Positions 1 through 10,131 of a stretch of 64,000 nucleotides of DNA are shown piece after piece. This DNA comes from JANNXQ01 sp031425095 (GTDB taxonomy: Bacteria; Verrucomicrobiota; Verrucomicrobiia; Chthoniobacterales; Chthoniobacteraceae), in assembly GCA_031425095.1 (NCBI GenBank), contig JANPIS010000448.1, positions 13,356-77,355 of the forward strand, given 5' to 3'. The position numbers and the translations under genes were made by a program. Under the pieces are notes generated by a model. The model did no database searches. It saw nothing but the letters and a program-made list of their open reading frames with translations, and was not told where the DNA came from. Each line of letters starts with the position of its first letter. Position 1 is the first letter of the stretch.

Positions 1-3000
1 TCCCGGAAGCGCCGTGTCGCGACGGATAAACGCATTCACCCAATCGGCTACGGTCTGACCCGCCAGGATGTTGTTGTAGCTCTTGATGGCGACCGTTTCA
101 TTAAATGTGGTGTTCGGGTCGTCCGCTTGGAGGTTCCCGACGTCGCCGGACAATTTCACGCCGGAGATCGATCCTCCCTTGCCGACGAAAGCCCTGGTGT
201 CTCGGATCGAGCCGTAGTTGCGAGTGTCGCCCCCGTTGCCGGCGATCAGATCGACATGGCTGCCCACGGAACCCTTCTGCGTAAATCCGGTGATACTCCC
301 GCCGTTGCCGCCGATCCCGACGCGGCCACCAAACGCGTTCTGAGCCTGATTCGGCGCGCTGTCATTCACATTTGGCACAAAGGCCGTGGCATCTCCACCT
401 TCACCAGCGATCACGAGGCCTTTCGTGCCGGAGCCGCTCCCCAGGAAGATATCGACTCGGGCCACTCCGCCGCCGTTTCCTCCAGAGAATAACCCTTCAC
501 CGCCCGCTCCTCCGATGATGGCTATGGAGCCGGTGCTGGAACCAGTCCCGGTGACGTCCGCGACTACGCCTCCATTTCCGCCGCGACTTCCCGAGCTGTC
601 TCCCCCGTCGCCTGCGATCAAACGGCTGTAAGTGAAGCGAGAGAGCGCTCCGATGTTGAAGAAGGCCGAAGGCGCCGTTGGCACGGTGATCTTGGAAACG
701 CTGCCGCCGTTACCGCCACTCCCGGAGATGCCATCTCCACCGGACCCTGCGAGGACGCTCAGGACCGTGATACCGGCCGATGTGGTCGCCGGGCGCGACA
801 CGAACGTCGCGACTGATCCGCCTGCGCCACCCGCCAGACCATCACCCCCGTCACCTGCCCGGATGAAAATTTCGGATTGGATGAAGTCGTTGACGACGGG
901 ACTGCTGTTCGTCACCGATCCGCCGGCCCCTCCTACTCCGGCCACCGCATTGCCGCCCTTTCCAGCGACGTAGCGCAGGGTGCTGCCTCCAAGGCTGATC
1001 AGCGGAGAGAAATTAGTGATCGACCCGCCAGCTCCGCCGCCTTTTACCCCATCGCCCCCGATGCCTGCGACGATGTTCACACTGATGCTCCGCGTGTCAT
1101 AGATATTGGAGCCATTCCCGAGCACCACGCCACCCGCTCCGCCGAACCGGCCGTCTCCGCCATTGCCTGCGAAGTAAGTCGCCGACGAATCTTCGGCGTT
1201 GATCGAATTTTGAGACAAACTCCCGCCGACGCCACCCGCACCCGAAACACCCCGCCCGCCATCGCCGGCAATCAGGACGGCCGTAATGTCCAGATCAATA
1301 TTGAACGAGGGTGGCCGGAGGACCACACCGGTAATCGAACCTCCGCGCCCGCCGGTGGTGAACCCGTCGCCACCTACGCCCGCGGTCAGACGCGCCCGGC
1401 CATCGAGATTGATCTGAATGCTCCCGACGAGGTCCGTGACCGTGATGCCGGTCAGCGGATCAACCGTGGGCGTGAGACGACTCCCGGAACCAAGGAATCC
1501 ACCCGTCCCACCTTTGCCGACAAACGCATCCCCACCGTCGCCGGCAGAAAGAATAAACCCGACCTCGCCATTCGCGAAGGCCGCGCTTCTGACAGTCCTG
1601 GCTGGGTCCAACTCCGCGAAATTCACGGAATTGGTCACTCGTTGATCAAACTCCGACACGACGAAAAAAGCCGTGCGAGAATCGCTGACCCTGCCGAGGA
1701 AAACATCACCAAAAAACTCCGCGCCGGGATCTTCGGCAAACACACCAGTTCCATCAGCTGTTGCCTGCACCAAGCCCAGAAACCGCACGCCAGTAGTCGC
1801 GGCTGCTGGAGCATCGGTCGGTTGCACGCCGGGGCGGTAGTCGATCAGGACGAGCTCTCCATCGCCATCGAGGATGACGAGGTCGTCGATCACGCCATTG
1901 CCGTCAATGTCGGCGCTGCGGATGCTCATGAAGTCCGACGTCGTGACATCCCGGCCTTTGTTTCCGAAAAAATTGCCTTGGTTGTCGTTGGCGTTGTTTC
2001 CCGCACCGGTCGGGCCGTTCGGGAAGGGGAGAGTTCCCCCGTTCGATCCGGAATTCTGCGTTCCCACCACGGTCTGCCCCGCGGCATTCGTCGTCACTGC
2101 GCCAGTGATGCCGACGAGGAACAGTGACGGGCTCGCCGAGATCACCCCGAGATCGGCCATGCCATCCGCGTTCGAATCGAAAACTGTGAAGTCGCGCAGC
2201 GTGATATCCTGGAGGGACTTTCGATCGCCATTTCCCGGATCACTCAGGTCGCGGTTGGTGTCCACCCTACCCAACACATAGGAACCGACAGACACGGGGC
2301 CTCTCGTCACGCCCAAAAGTGGATCTCGATTATTGTAGTCGATCACAGCCACTTCGCGGAAAGCCGCCTCGCTCCGTTCCCGCACGCCCACGAAGATGAC
2401 GTCGTGCAGCGATGGATTTGCTCCCGTGGAATCGACCAGTGCAGATGTCTCAATGACGACCGACCGGTAGTTACTCAGATCAGACGTAAGGTCAAAACCC
2501 GCGATCTGGTAGTAAGGCAGGCGTCTTGCCGTGACCGTTCCGACATCGTTGTAAAACTGCCCGTTCAACTCGAGCCGCCCCGTGGCGTTGTTGAACTCTT
2601 CGTCAGGCGTCATGAACACGAGCCATTGCTTCGGCTGCGCCAGGGAAATCACCACCCCGGATGCCCCATCCACGGTGGACGCATTATAATAAGTCACCAC
2701 TGCGGCAATCTCGATCTTGCCGTCGCCGTCGTAGTCGCCAGAAGTCAGGCTGCCGACCTGCGCCGACTCGCCAAACTGTGGCAGCGTGCTGTAGCGCGCG
2801 GAGTGGAACCCGAAGAAGTCTATCCGCCCGTCCCGATCGATATCCTCCGAAGGCGATAGGATTCCGTCGCGATTGACGTCCTCCGACCCCTTATTGATGA
2901 AGACGGCGATCCCATCATGGGAGCCGGTATCACTGGAGCCCACTGCAATATCGAGGAGCCCGTCTCCGTTGAAGTCGTTCACGGTCAGTCCTTCGGAATT

Positions 3001-4521
3001 TCGCGGGCCCGCCAGGGAGATACGGTCGAGTACGCTGGTTCCGTCAGGGAACGTGATCTGACGCGCTCCACCGGTGCCAGTGCCAAACTGGACGATCAAT
3101 TGGCTGTCGCCCTTGCTCGTGTACACCACATCCCCGGAACCATCTCCATCGAAGTCCACACCCGTATGGCTGCCAATCTGCGGCCGGTACGTGTTTGGGT
3201 TATTCGGATTCGGATCGTAAACCAGCGGTTGATGGATGGTGCCGACGGAATGGCCTGGCTCAAAACCCACCGCTTGCGGTTGGTTGAAAAGGCCCCGGCT
3301 CAGAGCGGCGCCATTGCCACCGGCGGTAAAGCCGTCCCCACCATCTCCTAGATTGATGTTTACGCCCCCGAAGACATTGAAACTGCCGACAGAGAAACTT
3401 CCACCGTTACCCCCATTGCCACTTGTGCTCGCACCTCCACTGCCCGATCGAATTGTGACCTTGCCCGTCTGAGAGCCGAGGTCCGTGAAGTTCACGATCG
3501 AACCTCCAGCGCCACCCGTAACACCGCGGCCACCGTTGCCAGCGACGATGTCGTAACCCCCGTTGTCGTCCCGGCTGATTATCACCTCAGAGATGTTGCC
3601 ACCGCGCGCCGCGAATCCCCCATCGCCGGCATACAGGCCATCGAGGTTGAACGCCATGTCCGTGTCTGCCGCTCTCACGCCGATGATGTCCCCGCCGCTT
3701 TGACCCGAAGCCGGGTTGAAGCCAACGAACGTACCATTGACGTCGTCGTAAGTGCTCGGGTCTGCACCCGCTGCTTTGGTGCCCGAAGTGCCATAGCTGA
3801 AATACTCTCCGGACGCGGCCGTGCCCACGCGAATGGCTCCGACGGTTGGGATGGCAGGGAAGCCGAAGTTTTCCGGAAGGCCAGTCGAGTTCGTCGTATC
3901 GATGAGCAAGCCGCCACCGGTCACGCCAAATCCGCGGCCAGCGTAAATGTCACCGAAGATGGAATAAGTCGTGTAGGCTTTGCGCAACGCCAGGTCGGCT
4001 TCGTTCACGACACCGTCGTTATTTTGGTCAGAGACGTCCGCCAGCGTCAGCGAGCGCATGGTGATGCTCTCGATGGTCGAGTTGGCGAGGATCCTTCCGT
4101 CTCCCAGTTCCCGAAGATCGTTGGAGCGATTGCTGTCCGAGTCCGTCAATTCGATCTTTGTGGTGGAAACTCCCGAGATCGTCCGAGTGGTGACCTGAAG
4201 GTTGGTCGCGATGTCTCCGTGAATATCGACGAACGACGTCAGCCTCAACCCATCGCCGGCGGCGATCCCGGTGATTTCGTTGAAGTCCACGTCCCCGTCA
4301 CCATTCAGATCGGTGACGAAGACGAGGGCCGAACCTTTTTCGACATACAGCAGGTAACTGCCAGAGTTTGCGCCGCCAGTGCTGAGCCCGTCTCCTGCGA
4401 AAAGCTCGAGGGGTGCACCGACCCCCGCCGCTCGCCAGTTGGCGGTAAGAACGCCGGCGGGCGCAATTCGCGCCTCGAGAGGCTCAACGACAGCACGGCG
4501 ATGAAGAGAGAGTTCGCTCAT
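1..4521 (-). CDS. Giant Gly/Asp-rich surface protein with N-terminal LEPLEARIAPA motif (3' end outside window)
   Basis: This frame is open on the minus strand from an ATG at 4521 to the first base of the window, so at least 1507 residues are present and the C-terminus is missing. Residues 12-22 carry the motif VEPLEARIAPA, which resembles the LEPR-XLL motif at the start of large surface proteins. A DxNxDGD segment follows near residue 75. The body has two arrays of Gly-rich repeats (AGDGGDG..GG.GG followed by a short hydrophobic strand) around residues 230-430 and 990-1460. Between them lies a segment rich in D.DGDG.ID motifs like FG-GAP/VCBS propeller repeats (about 430-880). The repeat pattern suggests an extracellular beta-helix or propeller, possibly binding calcium. 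The neighbouring gene, 41 bp upstream on the same strand, encodes a paralogue, so the two are probably co-transcribed. The biological role is unknown. No conventional signal peptide is obvious apart from the LEPR-like motif. Confidence 0.85.
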   Translation of the reverse strand, partial: MSELSLHRRAVVEPLEARIAPAGVLTANWRAAGVGAPLELFAGDGLSTGGANSGSYLLYVEKGSALVFVTDLNGDGDVDFNEITGIAAGDGLRLTSFVDIHGDIATNLQVTTRTISGVSTTKIELTDSDSNRSNDLRELGDGRILANSTIESITMRSLTLADVSDQNNDGVVNEADLALRKAYTTYSIFGDIYAGRGFGVTGGGLLIDTTNSTGLPENFGFPAIPTVGAIRVGTAASGEYFSYGTSGTKAAGADPSTYDDVNGTFVGFNPASGQSGGDIIGVRAADTDMAFNLDGLYAGDGGFAARGGNISEVIISRDDNGGYDIVAGNGGRGVTGGAGGSIVNFTDLGSQTGKVTIRSGSGGASTSGNGGNGGSFSVGSFNVFGGVNINLGDGGDGFTAGGNGAALSRGLFNQPQAVGFEPGHSVGTIHQPLVYDPNPNNPNTYRPQIGSHTGVDFDGDGSGDVVYTSKGDSQLIVQFGTGTGGARQITFPDGTSVLDRISLAGPRNSEGLTVNDFNGDGLLDIAVGSSDTGSHDGIAVFINKGSEDVNRDGILSPSEDIDRDGRIDFFGFHSARYSTLPQFGESAQVGSLTSGDYDGDGKIEIAAVVTYYNASTVDGASGVVISLAQPKQWLVFMTPDEEFNNATGRLELNGQFYNDVGTVTARRLPYYQIAGFDLTSDLSNYRSVVIETSALVDSTGANPSLHDVIFVGVRERSEAAFREVAVIDYNNRDPLLGVTRGPVSVGSYVLGRVDTNRDLSDPGNGDRKSLQDITLRDFTVFDSNADGMADLGVISASPSLFLVGITGAVTTNAAGQTVVGTQNSGSNGGTLPFPNGPTGAGNNANDNQGNFFGNKGRDVTTSDFMSIRSADIDGNGVIDDLVILDGDGELVLIDYRPGVQPTDAPAAATTGVRFLGLVQATADGTGVFAEDPGAEFFGDVFLGRVSDSRTAFFVVSEFDQRVTNSVNFAELDPARTVRSAAFANGEVGFILSAGDGGDAFVGKGGTGGFLGSGSRLTPTVDPLTGITVTDLVGSIQINLDGRARLTAGVGGDGFTTGGRGGSITGVVLRPPSFNIDLDITAVLIAGDGGRGVSGAGGVGGSLSQNSINAEDSSATYFAGNGGDGRFGGAGGVVLGNGSNIYDTRSISVNIVAGIGGDGVKGGGAGGSITNFSPLISLGGSTLRYVAGKGGNAVAGVGGAGGSVTNSSPVVNDFIQSEIFIRAGDGGDGLAGGAGGSVATFVSRPATTSAGITVLSVLAGSGGDGISGSGGNGGSVSKITVPTAPSAFFNIGALSRFTYSRLIAGDGGDSSGSRGGNGGVVADVTGTGSSTGSIAIIGGAGGEGLFSGGNGGGVARVDIFLGSGSGTKGLVIAGEGGDATAFVPNVNDSAPNQAQNAFGGRVGIGGNGGSITGFTQKGSVGSHVDLIAGNGGDTRNYGSIRDTRAFVGKGGSISGVKLSGDVGNLQADDPNTTFNETVAIKSYNNILAGQTVADWVNAFIRRDTALPG

Positions 4522-4562
4522 AGATCAGGGGTCAGTGCAAAGGGAAAGGGTAAGAAAGGGGA

Positions 4563-7500
4563 CTAAGTGAGGTTGTCGTAATCGTAGAAGACGCCGCCCA
4601 CGAATCGCGCTTCCGCAGTGAAGTTCGTATTTTGCTGCCGGAAGATCTTGGCCACGATGAGCCCGTCGAGCGGCGTGTCGCCGAGGTCGAACCTGAGGTC
4701 GCCATCGACATCGTTCGCAAGGTGAAACCGGTTCGCATCGACCGCAGTGGGATTCACGACCGCCCCGACCAGGTTTGCGGTGGAGTAAGCTCCGCCCTGA
4801 AACGAATGCCAGGCAGCGTCACCGCCGTCGGCAAAGTTCAGATCGCCGGGGTCGCTCGCCTTGAGGAGATTGGTGCCTGGGCCGAGATAGATGAAATCGA
4901 CGACCCCGACCTCTTGTGGTGTGGCGGTTTTTCCGGCCACGATCGCGGCGATCGCGCCGGCTCGGATGTTGGTCACATTGCCTGAGACCCCTTTCACGAG
5001 TCCCGCGCCGCCGGCACCGGCAAAAATTCCACCCATTGTGTTGTAGCCAAATGCCGCGCCCGATCGGACCCCGATGTCGATGCTCGGGGCGGTGACGTCG
5101 CTGATGCTTCCGCCAGTCCCGCCTTTCCTCACCGCGTCTCCGCCGTCTCCGCCGGAGATATGCCGCACGATCGTTCCGGTGGCGATGTTGGAGATCTGAA
5201 CGCCGGCGACCAGTCCGCCAGCGGCGCCGAACGCCACGTTAGCACCGCCATCCCCACCGTCGCCCCCTTCAATCCGGACTTCCGAGCCAACGCCGCCGCC
5301 GCCCGAAAGCGAGACAGTGGAGACAAATCCTCCGCTGGCCGCACGGTTGGCCCCGCCACCACCCACACCTGCGGCAATCGTGGTGAGTTTTCCTGCGCCA
5401 GTGGAAACCGCGCCATCGATCGCTGAGATCGAGCCGCCGGCTCCGGCGACGCTACCTTCGTAACTTCCATTTCCGGCGCGCACCGTGATGTCTCCCGCAG
5501 GCGCGACGGCCGTGCTAACGGCTGCGCTGCCAAAGCCAACCAGGCGAATCGAGCCGCCACGCCCACCGTGGGTACCATTTCCGGCGATCAGTGAGACATC
5601 CAGAGATCCATACGCCCCGGGCGACTGGTCGCCAGCGGCACCGAGGATGTCGCCTCCATTCCCCGCGCGGATTCCGGCGACTCCGGCGTTCCCGGCGATA
5701 ATGCGGGCGCTACCGAGATCGGAAAACGCAACCGTCGAAACCACACTCCCACCACTGCCGGCAGCTCCACTGATGCCGCTCCCGCCATTGCCCGCCGTGA
5801 GGGAAACGCTGCCTTGGGCGATGGCCACGACGCGCGACAAAAGACCCCCGTTGCCGCCCGAACCAGTCGCACCGGCCAGCACTTCGCCTCCTGTGCCCGC
5901 GGCGACTGTGACAGAAGCATCCAGTCCGCCAGCCCTGCCATCCGTGGCGGCCGAGACTCGTGCGTAGCCAGCAGCGCCACCATTGCCCCGGCCACCAGCG
6001 AGCACCGATCCGCCGCTTCCGGAGGAAACAATCATGTTCATGTCGATCGCCTCCAGAGAGGCACTGACGATCGAGCCACCGCCCCCACCACCCGCCGTTC
6101 CGTCACCTCCCTTTCCGGCCCGAAGCCGAAGGTCACCTTCAAAAACGACCTCGGTCGCGGTATCGACGACGCTCAATCTCGCCACACTGCCGCCGAATCC
6201 ACCCCGGCCACCGTTGCCCGTACCACCGTCGCCTCCTCCGGCTTGATTGATGTCGATGACGGAAAAGTCACCATTTGCCACCGCCACGACGCTGATCGCG
6301 CCGCCGTTGCCGCCAAAGCCAAGGCCGCCGTTCCCGCCGTTCCCAGCACGCAGGCTGAGATTGTGCGCGATGACATTGTCGCTCTGGGCGACGGAGATAT
6401 TGAAGACCGATCCCCCATTGCCTCCCGTCCGTCCATTCGAGCCATTGCCCGCCAAGACCTTGATGTCGGAGCCGATCAGAGTGGCGGTGTTGATCGTGCC
6501 GCCCCCCGCCGAGAGCCCCAGGCCCGCCGCAGTGCCGCCGTCCCCTGCCTGCACGAGAATGCTGGCACCGACGCCGACGGGGAACGGCACACCAGTGGTG
6601 TCTGCGGTATTGCGCAGCACGACGCTTGCGATCGAGCCGCCGAATCCTGGCCGACCACCGGAAGCGAGATTGCTATCCCCACCTTTGCCCGCCACGACGG
6701 CCACCTCGTCACCGGGCGAATTCTTCGCGTTGACGACTGCATTGATCGACACCACTGCGCCGCCGGCACCGCCGACCGATCCCGCACCGCCCTCGCCGGC
6801 TTGAACGACAAGGTTGTCATTCAGCACCCCGAGAGACTGCAGCGGCCTGCCACCGACCAACTGAAACCCAACGAAGACCGTGGAAACAAATCCACCGGCA
6901 CCGCCATTGCCTCCCGTGGTGGAACTGCCTCCATCCCCCGCGCGGATGGCAATAAGGTCGTTCGGGGTCGTCTCGTCAGCGCGACCAGCGATATAGATGG
7001 TCGAGATCGTGCCCCCGGCGCCGCCACTCTTGCGCACGGTATCGCCGTCGCCACCATCTCCAGCAATGAGCTGGAAGCCGTCGGTATCATCCGCGATGAA
7101 GAAGCTGGCCAGCGAACCGCCGCGCGCTCCGGCACCACCGCCACCCGCCTCGATACGATCACCGATGCTCGTGTTAAAACTCACGTTCAATATTCTCACC
7201 CCGACGATCGAAGCCCCAGCAACTCCGGACGCCGGCACGACGGCGCTATTCACTGGCTTGCCCGTCAGGGTTCCGCCGCCGCCGACTACTCCGGGCAGAA
7301 GATCGAAGCTCACGCCGAATGCGGCCGAGCCGGCAAGCAGCGAATTCATTCCATCGTTGATCGTGACATTCGTCACACTGCCGCCGGAGAGGATGTTCCC
7401 CGCCACGGCACCACCACGCACGGCGAGGCTCTTGATGTTTTGCAGTGGCGACACGAGGTCAGTCATGTCGAGCGAGTCGTCGGCGAGCGCCGCCGTGCCT

Positions 7501-7973
7501 TGCTCGTTGAGATTGGTGACGATGTCGCCTTCGATGCCACTCAGGAGTTCGAAACCCACGTTGCGTCCCAAGCTAAGGCTGACCAGTTCCGTGGCCTGGA
7601 CTTCGTTATCCAGATTCTTATCCACGAAGAAAGCGACGAGATTTCCAGAGCTGACGCTGAGAAAGTCGGTGAAGAGGTTTACCGACTGGAAGAGCTTCAA
7701 TTTATCGCCAGCGCCGAGACGCAGGTAGAACGTATCCGCCACACCCGCTGCGCCCCCGCCGACGGCGAGGGAGATGGGATCACCGTCGATCGCGCCCGCC
7801 TCGGTATTCTGAAACAGCGGAAGCCCCCTCGGATCGACGCTTTCCGAGTAGTTGAAGTCGGCTTTGTTCGGGAAATCTGGACCGCCGACCTGGATCACCC
7901 GAGCCGGAGCGATTCGCGCTTCCAGAGGCTCAATCGAGAGAGGAAGACGCGAAGCGGAAGAGGAGCGAAGCAT
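4563..7973 (-). CDS. Giant Gly/Asp-rich surface protein with LEPLEARIAPA motif, paralogue of the downstream gene
   Basis: This protein of 1136 residues starts at the ATG at 7973. The frame extends upstream to a TTG at 8039, but the ATG puts the EPLEARIAPA motif at residues 15-24, matching its tandem paralogue. Residues 25-260 are a non-repetitive N-terminal region with aspartate-rich turns. From about 260 to 1040 the protein is a long array of Gly-rich repeats (AG.GGDG..GG.GG then a valine/isoleucine/serine strand), typical of beta-helical surface proteins. The last roughly 70 residues contain a DVDGDLRFDLGD segment that could bind calcium in a dockerin- or EF-like way. Function is unknown; adhesin, matrix or S-layer-associated roles are possible. 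The stop lies 41 bp before the next paralogue, suggesting one operon. Confidence 0.85.
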   Translation of the reverse strand: MLRSSSASRLPLSIEPLEARIAPARVIQVGGPDFPNKADFNYSESVDPRGLPLFQNTEAGAIDGDPISLAVGGGAAGVADTFYLRLGAGDKLKLFQSVNLFTDFLSVSSGNLVAFFVDKNLDNEVQATELVSLSLGRNVGFELLSGIEGDIVTNLNEQGTAALADDSLDMTDLVSPLQNIKSLAVRGGAVAGNILSGGSVTNVTINDGMNSLLAGSAAFGVSFDLLPGVVGGGGTLTGKPVNSAVVPASGVAGASIVGVRILNVSFNTSIGDRIEAGGGGAGARGGSLASFFIADDTDGFQLIAGDGGDGDTVRKSGGAGGTISTIYIAGRADETTPNDLIAIRAGDGGSSTTGGNGGAGGFVSTVFVGFQLVGGRPLQSLGVLNDNLVVQAGEGGAGSVGGAGGAVVSINAVVNAKNSPGDEVAVVAGKGGDSNLASGGRPGFGGSIASVVLRNTADTTGVPFPVGVGASILVQAGDGGTAAGLGLSAGGGTINTATLIGSDIKVLAGNGSNGRTGGNGGSVFNISVAQSDNVIAHNLSLRAGNGGNGGLGFGGNGGAISVVAVANGDFSVIDINQAGGGDGGTGNGGRGGFGGSVARLSVVDTATEVVFEGDLRLRAGKGGDGTAGGGGGGSIVSASLEAIDMNMIVSSGSGGSVLAGGRGNGGAAGYARVSAATDGRAGGLDASVTVAAGTGGEVLAGATGSGGNGGLLSRVVAIAQGSVSLTAGNGGSGISGAAGSGGSVVSTVAFSDLGSARIIAGNAGVAGIRAGNGGDILGAAGDQSPGAYGSLDVSLIAGNGTHGGRGGSIRLVGFGSAAVSTAVAPAGDITVRAGNGSYEGSVAGAGGSISAIDGAVSTGAGKLTTIAAGVGGGGANRAASGGFVSTVSLSGGGGVGSEVRIEGGDGGDGGANVAFGAAGGLVAGVQISNIATGTIVRHISGGDGGDAVRKGGTGGSISDVTAPSIDIGVRSGAAFGYNTMGGIFAGAGGAGLVKGVSGNVTNIRAGAIAAIVAGKTATPQEVGVVDFIYLGPGTNLLKASDPGDLNFADGGDAAWHSFQGGAYSTANLVGAVVNPTAVDANRFHLANDVDGDLRFDLGDTPLDGLIVAKIFRQQNTNFTAEARFVGGVFYDYDNLT

Positions 7974-8190
7974 AGGGAGCGGAGGGTTCGGGGGAAGCCT
8001 GTTAATAATTTTATTTACCACGGTGAGACCACTCCGCAACCGAGTTATTCAAAAATTTATCTGCCAGACGGAGTGGGATCGTTGGAATTCGGGGGACTGC
8101 GGACAAACGGATGGAGCGGTTCTCCTCACGAGATGAAGGAGCGTCGCAGCGATGTCCAACACTTTTCACGAACCTCATGTGCCCTTTTGT

Positions 8191-8583
8191 CTATCGCGAG
8201 AAAGCATACCAGTAAACGCCCTCCCCGAGCCGCTCGAATCGCGCGTCGGCAGCCGCGCGTGGGACTCGCGCCTCGAAATGCAGCGGAATGACGAAAAGCC
8301 CCTCTTCCGTATCGGCGTCGGTCGTGAGGGCGAGACTGAACCCGTCCGGATAAGCCCCCACCCGCCGCGGTCGGAAACGCTGAAAGGAACTCGGCCACGC
8401 CGCCGCCGGAATCACCGCGAACGCATTCCCGCTTCCACCGAAGAATTGCTTGTAGAGCCGCGCCGCATCTTCCCGCACCACCGCCGTGCCGACCTCGTCG
8501 AGCGTGCGCGTCACCTGCTCCCGACGACCGCCACAGGCCTCTAGCATCAGGAAGGAGAGCAGGATCCAGCGAATGGAGGCCAC
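8191..8583 (-). CDS. Small putative lipoprotein of unknown function
   Basis: This 130-residue protein is read from a GTG at 8583, just downstream of the photolyase stop. The start is chosen because it places a short hydrophobic stretch (IRWILLSFLMLEAC) at the N-terminus, ending in a lipobox-like L-E-A-C, so the mature protein would begin at that cysteine. No good ribosome binding site is visible and no in-frame ATG gives a better N-terminus. The mature part is mixed alpha/beta and ends in a WYAFSR tail. I do not recognise the family. It lies 64 bp downstream of the photolyase gene on the same strand and may be co-transcribed with it. Confidence 0.6.
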   Translation of the reverse strand: MASIRWILLSFLMLEACGGRREQVTRTLDEVGTAVVREDAARLYKQFFGGSGNAFAVIPAAAWPSSFQRFRPRRVGAYPDGFSLALTTDADTEEGLFVIPLHFEARVPRAAADARFERLGEGVYWYAFSR

Positions 8584-8647
8584 GCCCGTATTTACCGGAA
8601 CGGAGCGGCCTTCGTCGATGGCGGAAGCGGCACCCGCGGCCGTGGGC

Positions 8648-10060
8648 TTACTCCGTGCGAAACATCGCCAGCGCCGCATCGCGCTCGGTCGAGTGATCGA
8701 CCATCGGGAGCGGGTAGCCTTTCGCGAGCGGCAGGCCCGGCGCCGGCGGCTCGCAGAGGCGCGGGCCGGGCACGTCGCGCAGCTCTGGCACCCAGCGGCG
8801 AATGTAGGCGCCGTCGGGATCGAAGCGCTTCGCCTGCGACCACGGATTTTGGATGCGGAAATAGGGCGCGGCGTCCGTCCCCGTGCTCGCGCTCCATTGC
8901 CAGCCGCCGTTGTTGCTCGCGATCTCGCCATCCACAAGCCGGCGCATGAAGTGGCTCTCGCCATGCATCCACCAGACGTGCAGATCTTTCGTCAGAAACA
9001 TCGCCACAATCATCCGCACGCGATTGTGCATGAAGCCGCTCGCCGCGAGCTGGCGCATCCCCGCATCGACGATCGGAAAACCCGTCTGCCCCGCGCACCA
9101 GCGCTGAAATGCCGCCCCGCCCGCGCGCTCCTCGGGCCGCCAGTGATCGCGCCACTTCAGCACGCGGTACTCAGGCTGAAATTCGTAGTCGAGGACTTCG
9201 GGCACGTTCCAGATCACCTGAAAGTAAAATTCGCGCCAGATGAGTTCATTGATCCACACGTCGATGCTCTTGCGCTGCGGCACCGTCGAAGTGGCCGCGA
9301 GTTCCGTGGCCCGCGCGTAGATCTCGCGAATCGAGAGCAGCCCCCAGCGCAAGTCCTGCGAGAGCCGCGAAGTATTCTCCACCGCCGGCAGATCACGCCG
9401 TGTGCCGTACTCGAAGATCGCGCCCTCGAGGAAACGCCCGAGCCGCTGACGCGCCGCCGCTTCGCCTGGCTCCACGATCTCCGCCTCCGGCGTGAGCCCC
9501 CACGTCGCGAGCGTCGGCAGCGCCAGACTCGCGATCTTCGGCGGCGTGGAAAGCTTCGCCAGCGTGCGACCGGGCGGGAGCTTGTCGAGCTTCCGCCAGG
9601 CCCGCGAATACGGCGTGAAGACCCGGAACGGCGTGCCGCTCCCGGTGAGCACTTCGCCGCGCTCATGCAGCGCGTGATCCTTGTGCGCATGCACCGTCAC
9701 CCCGAGCCGCTCCGCCACCTCCGTCACCTTCGCCTCCATCGCGCGCCCAAACGGATCGGGATCGCGTGCGAAGTAGATCGCCTCCGCCCCCGTCTCGCGC
9801 ACCAGCTTCTCGAGTTCCCGCTCAGCACTCCCCTGCCGCATGATCAGCCGCCCACCTTTCGCCTCCAGATTCCTCGCAAGCGACCGCAGACACCCGCACA
9901 GGAACTCCTGCCGCGCCGCGCCGCACCAATGATGCTCCCCTTTCCACTCGCTGAGGATGAAAACAGGCACCACGTAATCATGCACCGCGAGCGCCGCATT
10001 CAGCGGCATGTTATCCGCGATGCGCAGATCGCGGCGGAACCAATGAATGGCGATGGACAT
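8648..10060 (-). CDS. phrB: Deoxyribodipyrimidine photolyase
   Basis: This 470-residue protein has the usual length for class I CPD photolyases, flavoenzymes that split cyclobutane pyrimidine dimers in DNA using blue light. The N-terminus (IHWFRRDLRIADN) opens the Rossmann-like antenna domain. The C-terminal FAD-binding half contains the diagnostic GGWQWSASTGTDAAPYF block, followed by RIQNPWSQAKRFDPDG, and ends with the PMVDHSTERDAAL segment seen in this family. The asparagine in RIQNP matches the FAD N5-contacting position of photolyases rather than of most cryptochromes. The start is an ATG with no alternative nearby. It acts in the cytoplasm. The gene stands between recR and a small lipoprotein gene, all on the minus strand. 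Confidence 0.95.
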   Translation of the reverse strand: MSIAIHWFRRDLRIADNMPLNAALAVHDYVVPVFILSEWKGEHHWCGAARQEFLCGCLRSLARNLEAKGGRLIMRQGSAERELEKLVRETGAEAIYFARDPDPFGRAMEAKVTEVAERLGVTVHAHKDHALHERGEVLTGSGTPFRVFTPYSRAWRKLDKLPPGRTLAKLSTPPKIASLALPTLATWGLTPEAEIVEPGEAAARQRLGRFLEGAIFEYGTRRDLPAVENTSRLSQDLRWGLLSIREIYARATELAATSTVPQRKSIDVWINELIWREFYFQVIWNVPEVLDYEFQPEYRVLKWRDHWRPEERAGGAAFQRWCAGQTGFPIVDAGMRQLAASGFMHNRVRMIVAMFLTKDLHVWWMHGESHFMRRLVDGEIASNNGGWQWSASTGTDAAPYFRIQNPWSQAKRFDPDGAYIRRWVPELRDVPGPRLCEPPAPGLPLAKGYPLPMVDHSTERDAALAMFRTE

Positions 10061-10131
10061 CGTGCTTCCCTAAACGCCCGCGCTCGCTGAGGCGATGCAA
10101 CAAGAAGGAGCACACGCCACGCATGTGTCCG

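Noticed and set aside
130..7200. Regularly spaced GGCGG/CCGCC units that could suggest a CRISPR array
   Set aside because: The units are Gly codons within open reading frames, spacers are not unique non-coding sequence, and no cas genes are present.
877..8291. Long plus-strand open frames opposite the two giant surface-protein genes (for example 877-2127 and 5814-8291)
   Set aside because: They are exact antisense frames of the minus-strand genes, are rich in Arg/Pro/Ala without motifs, and arise from the high GC and the repeat composition.
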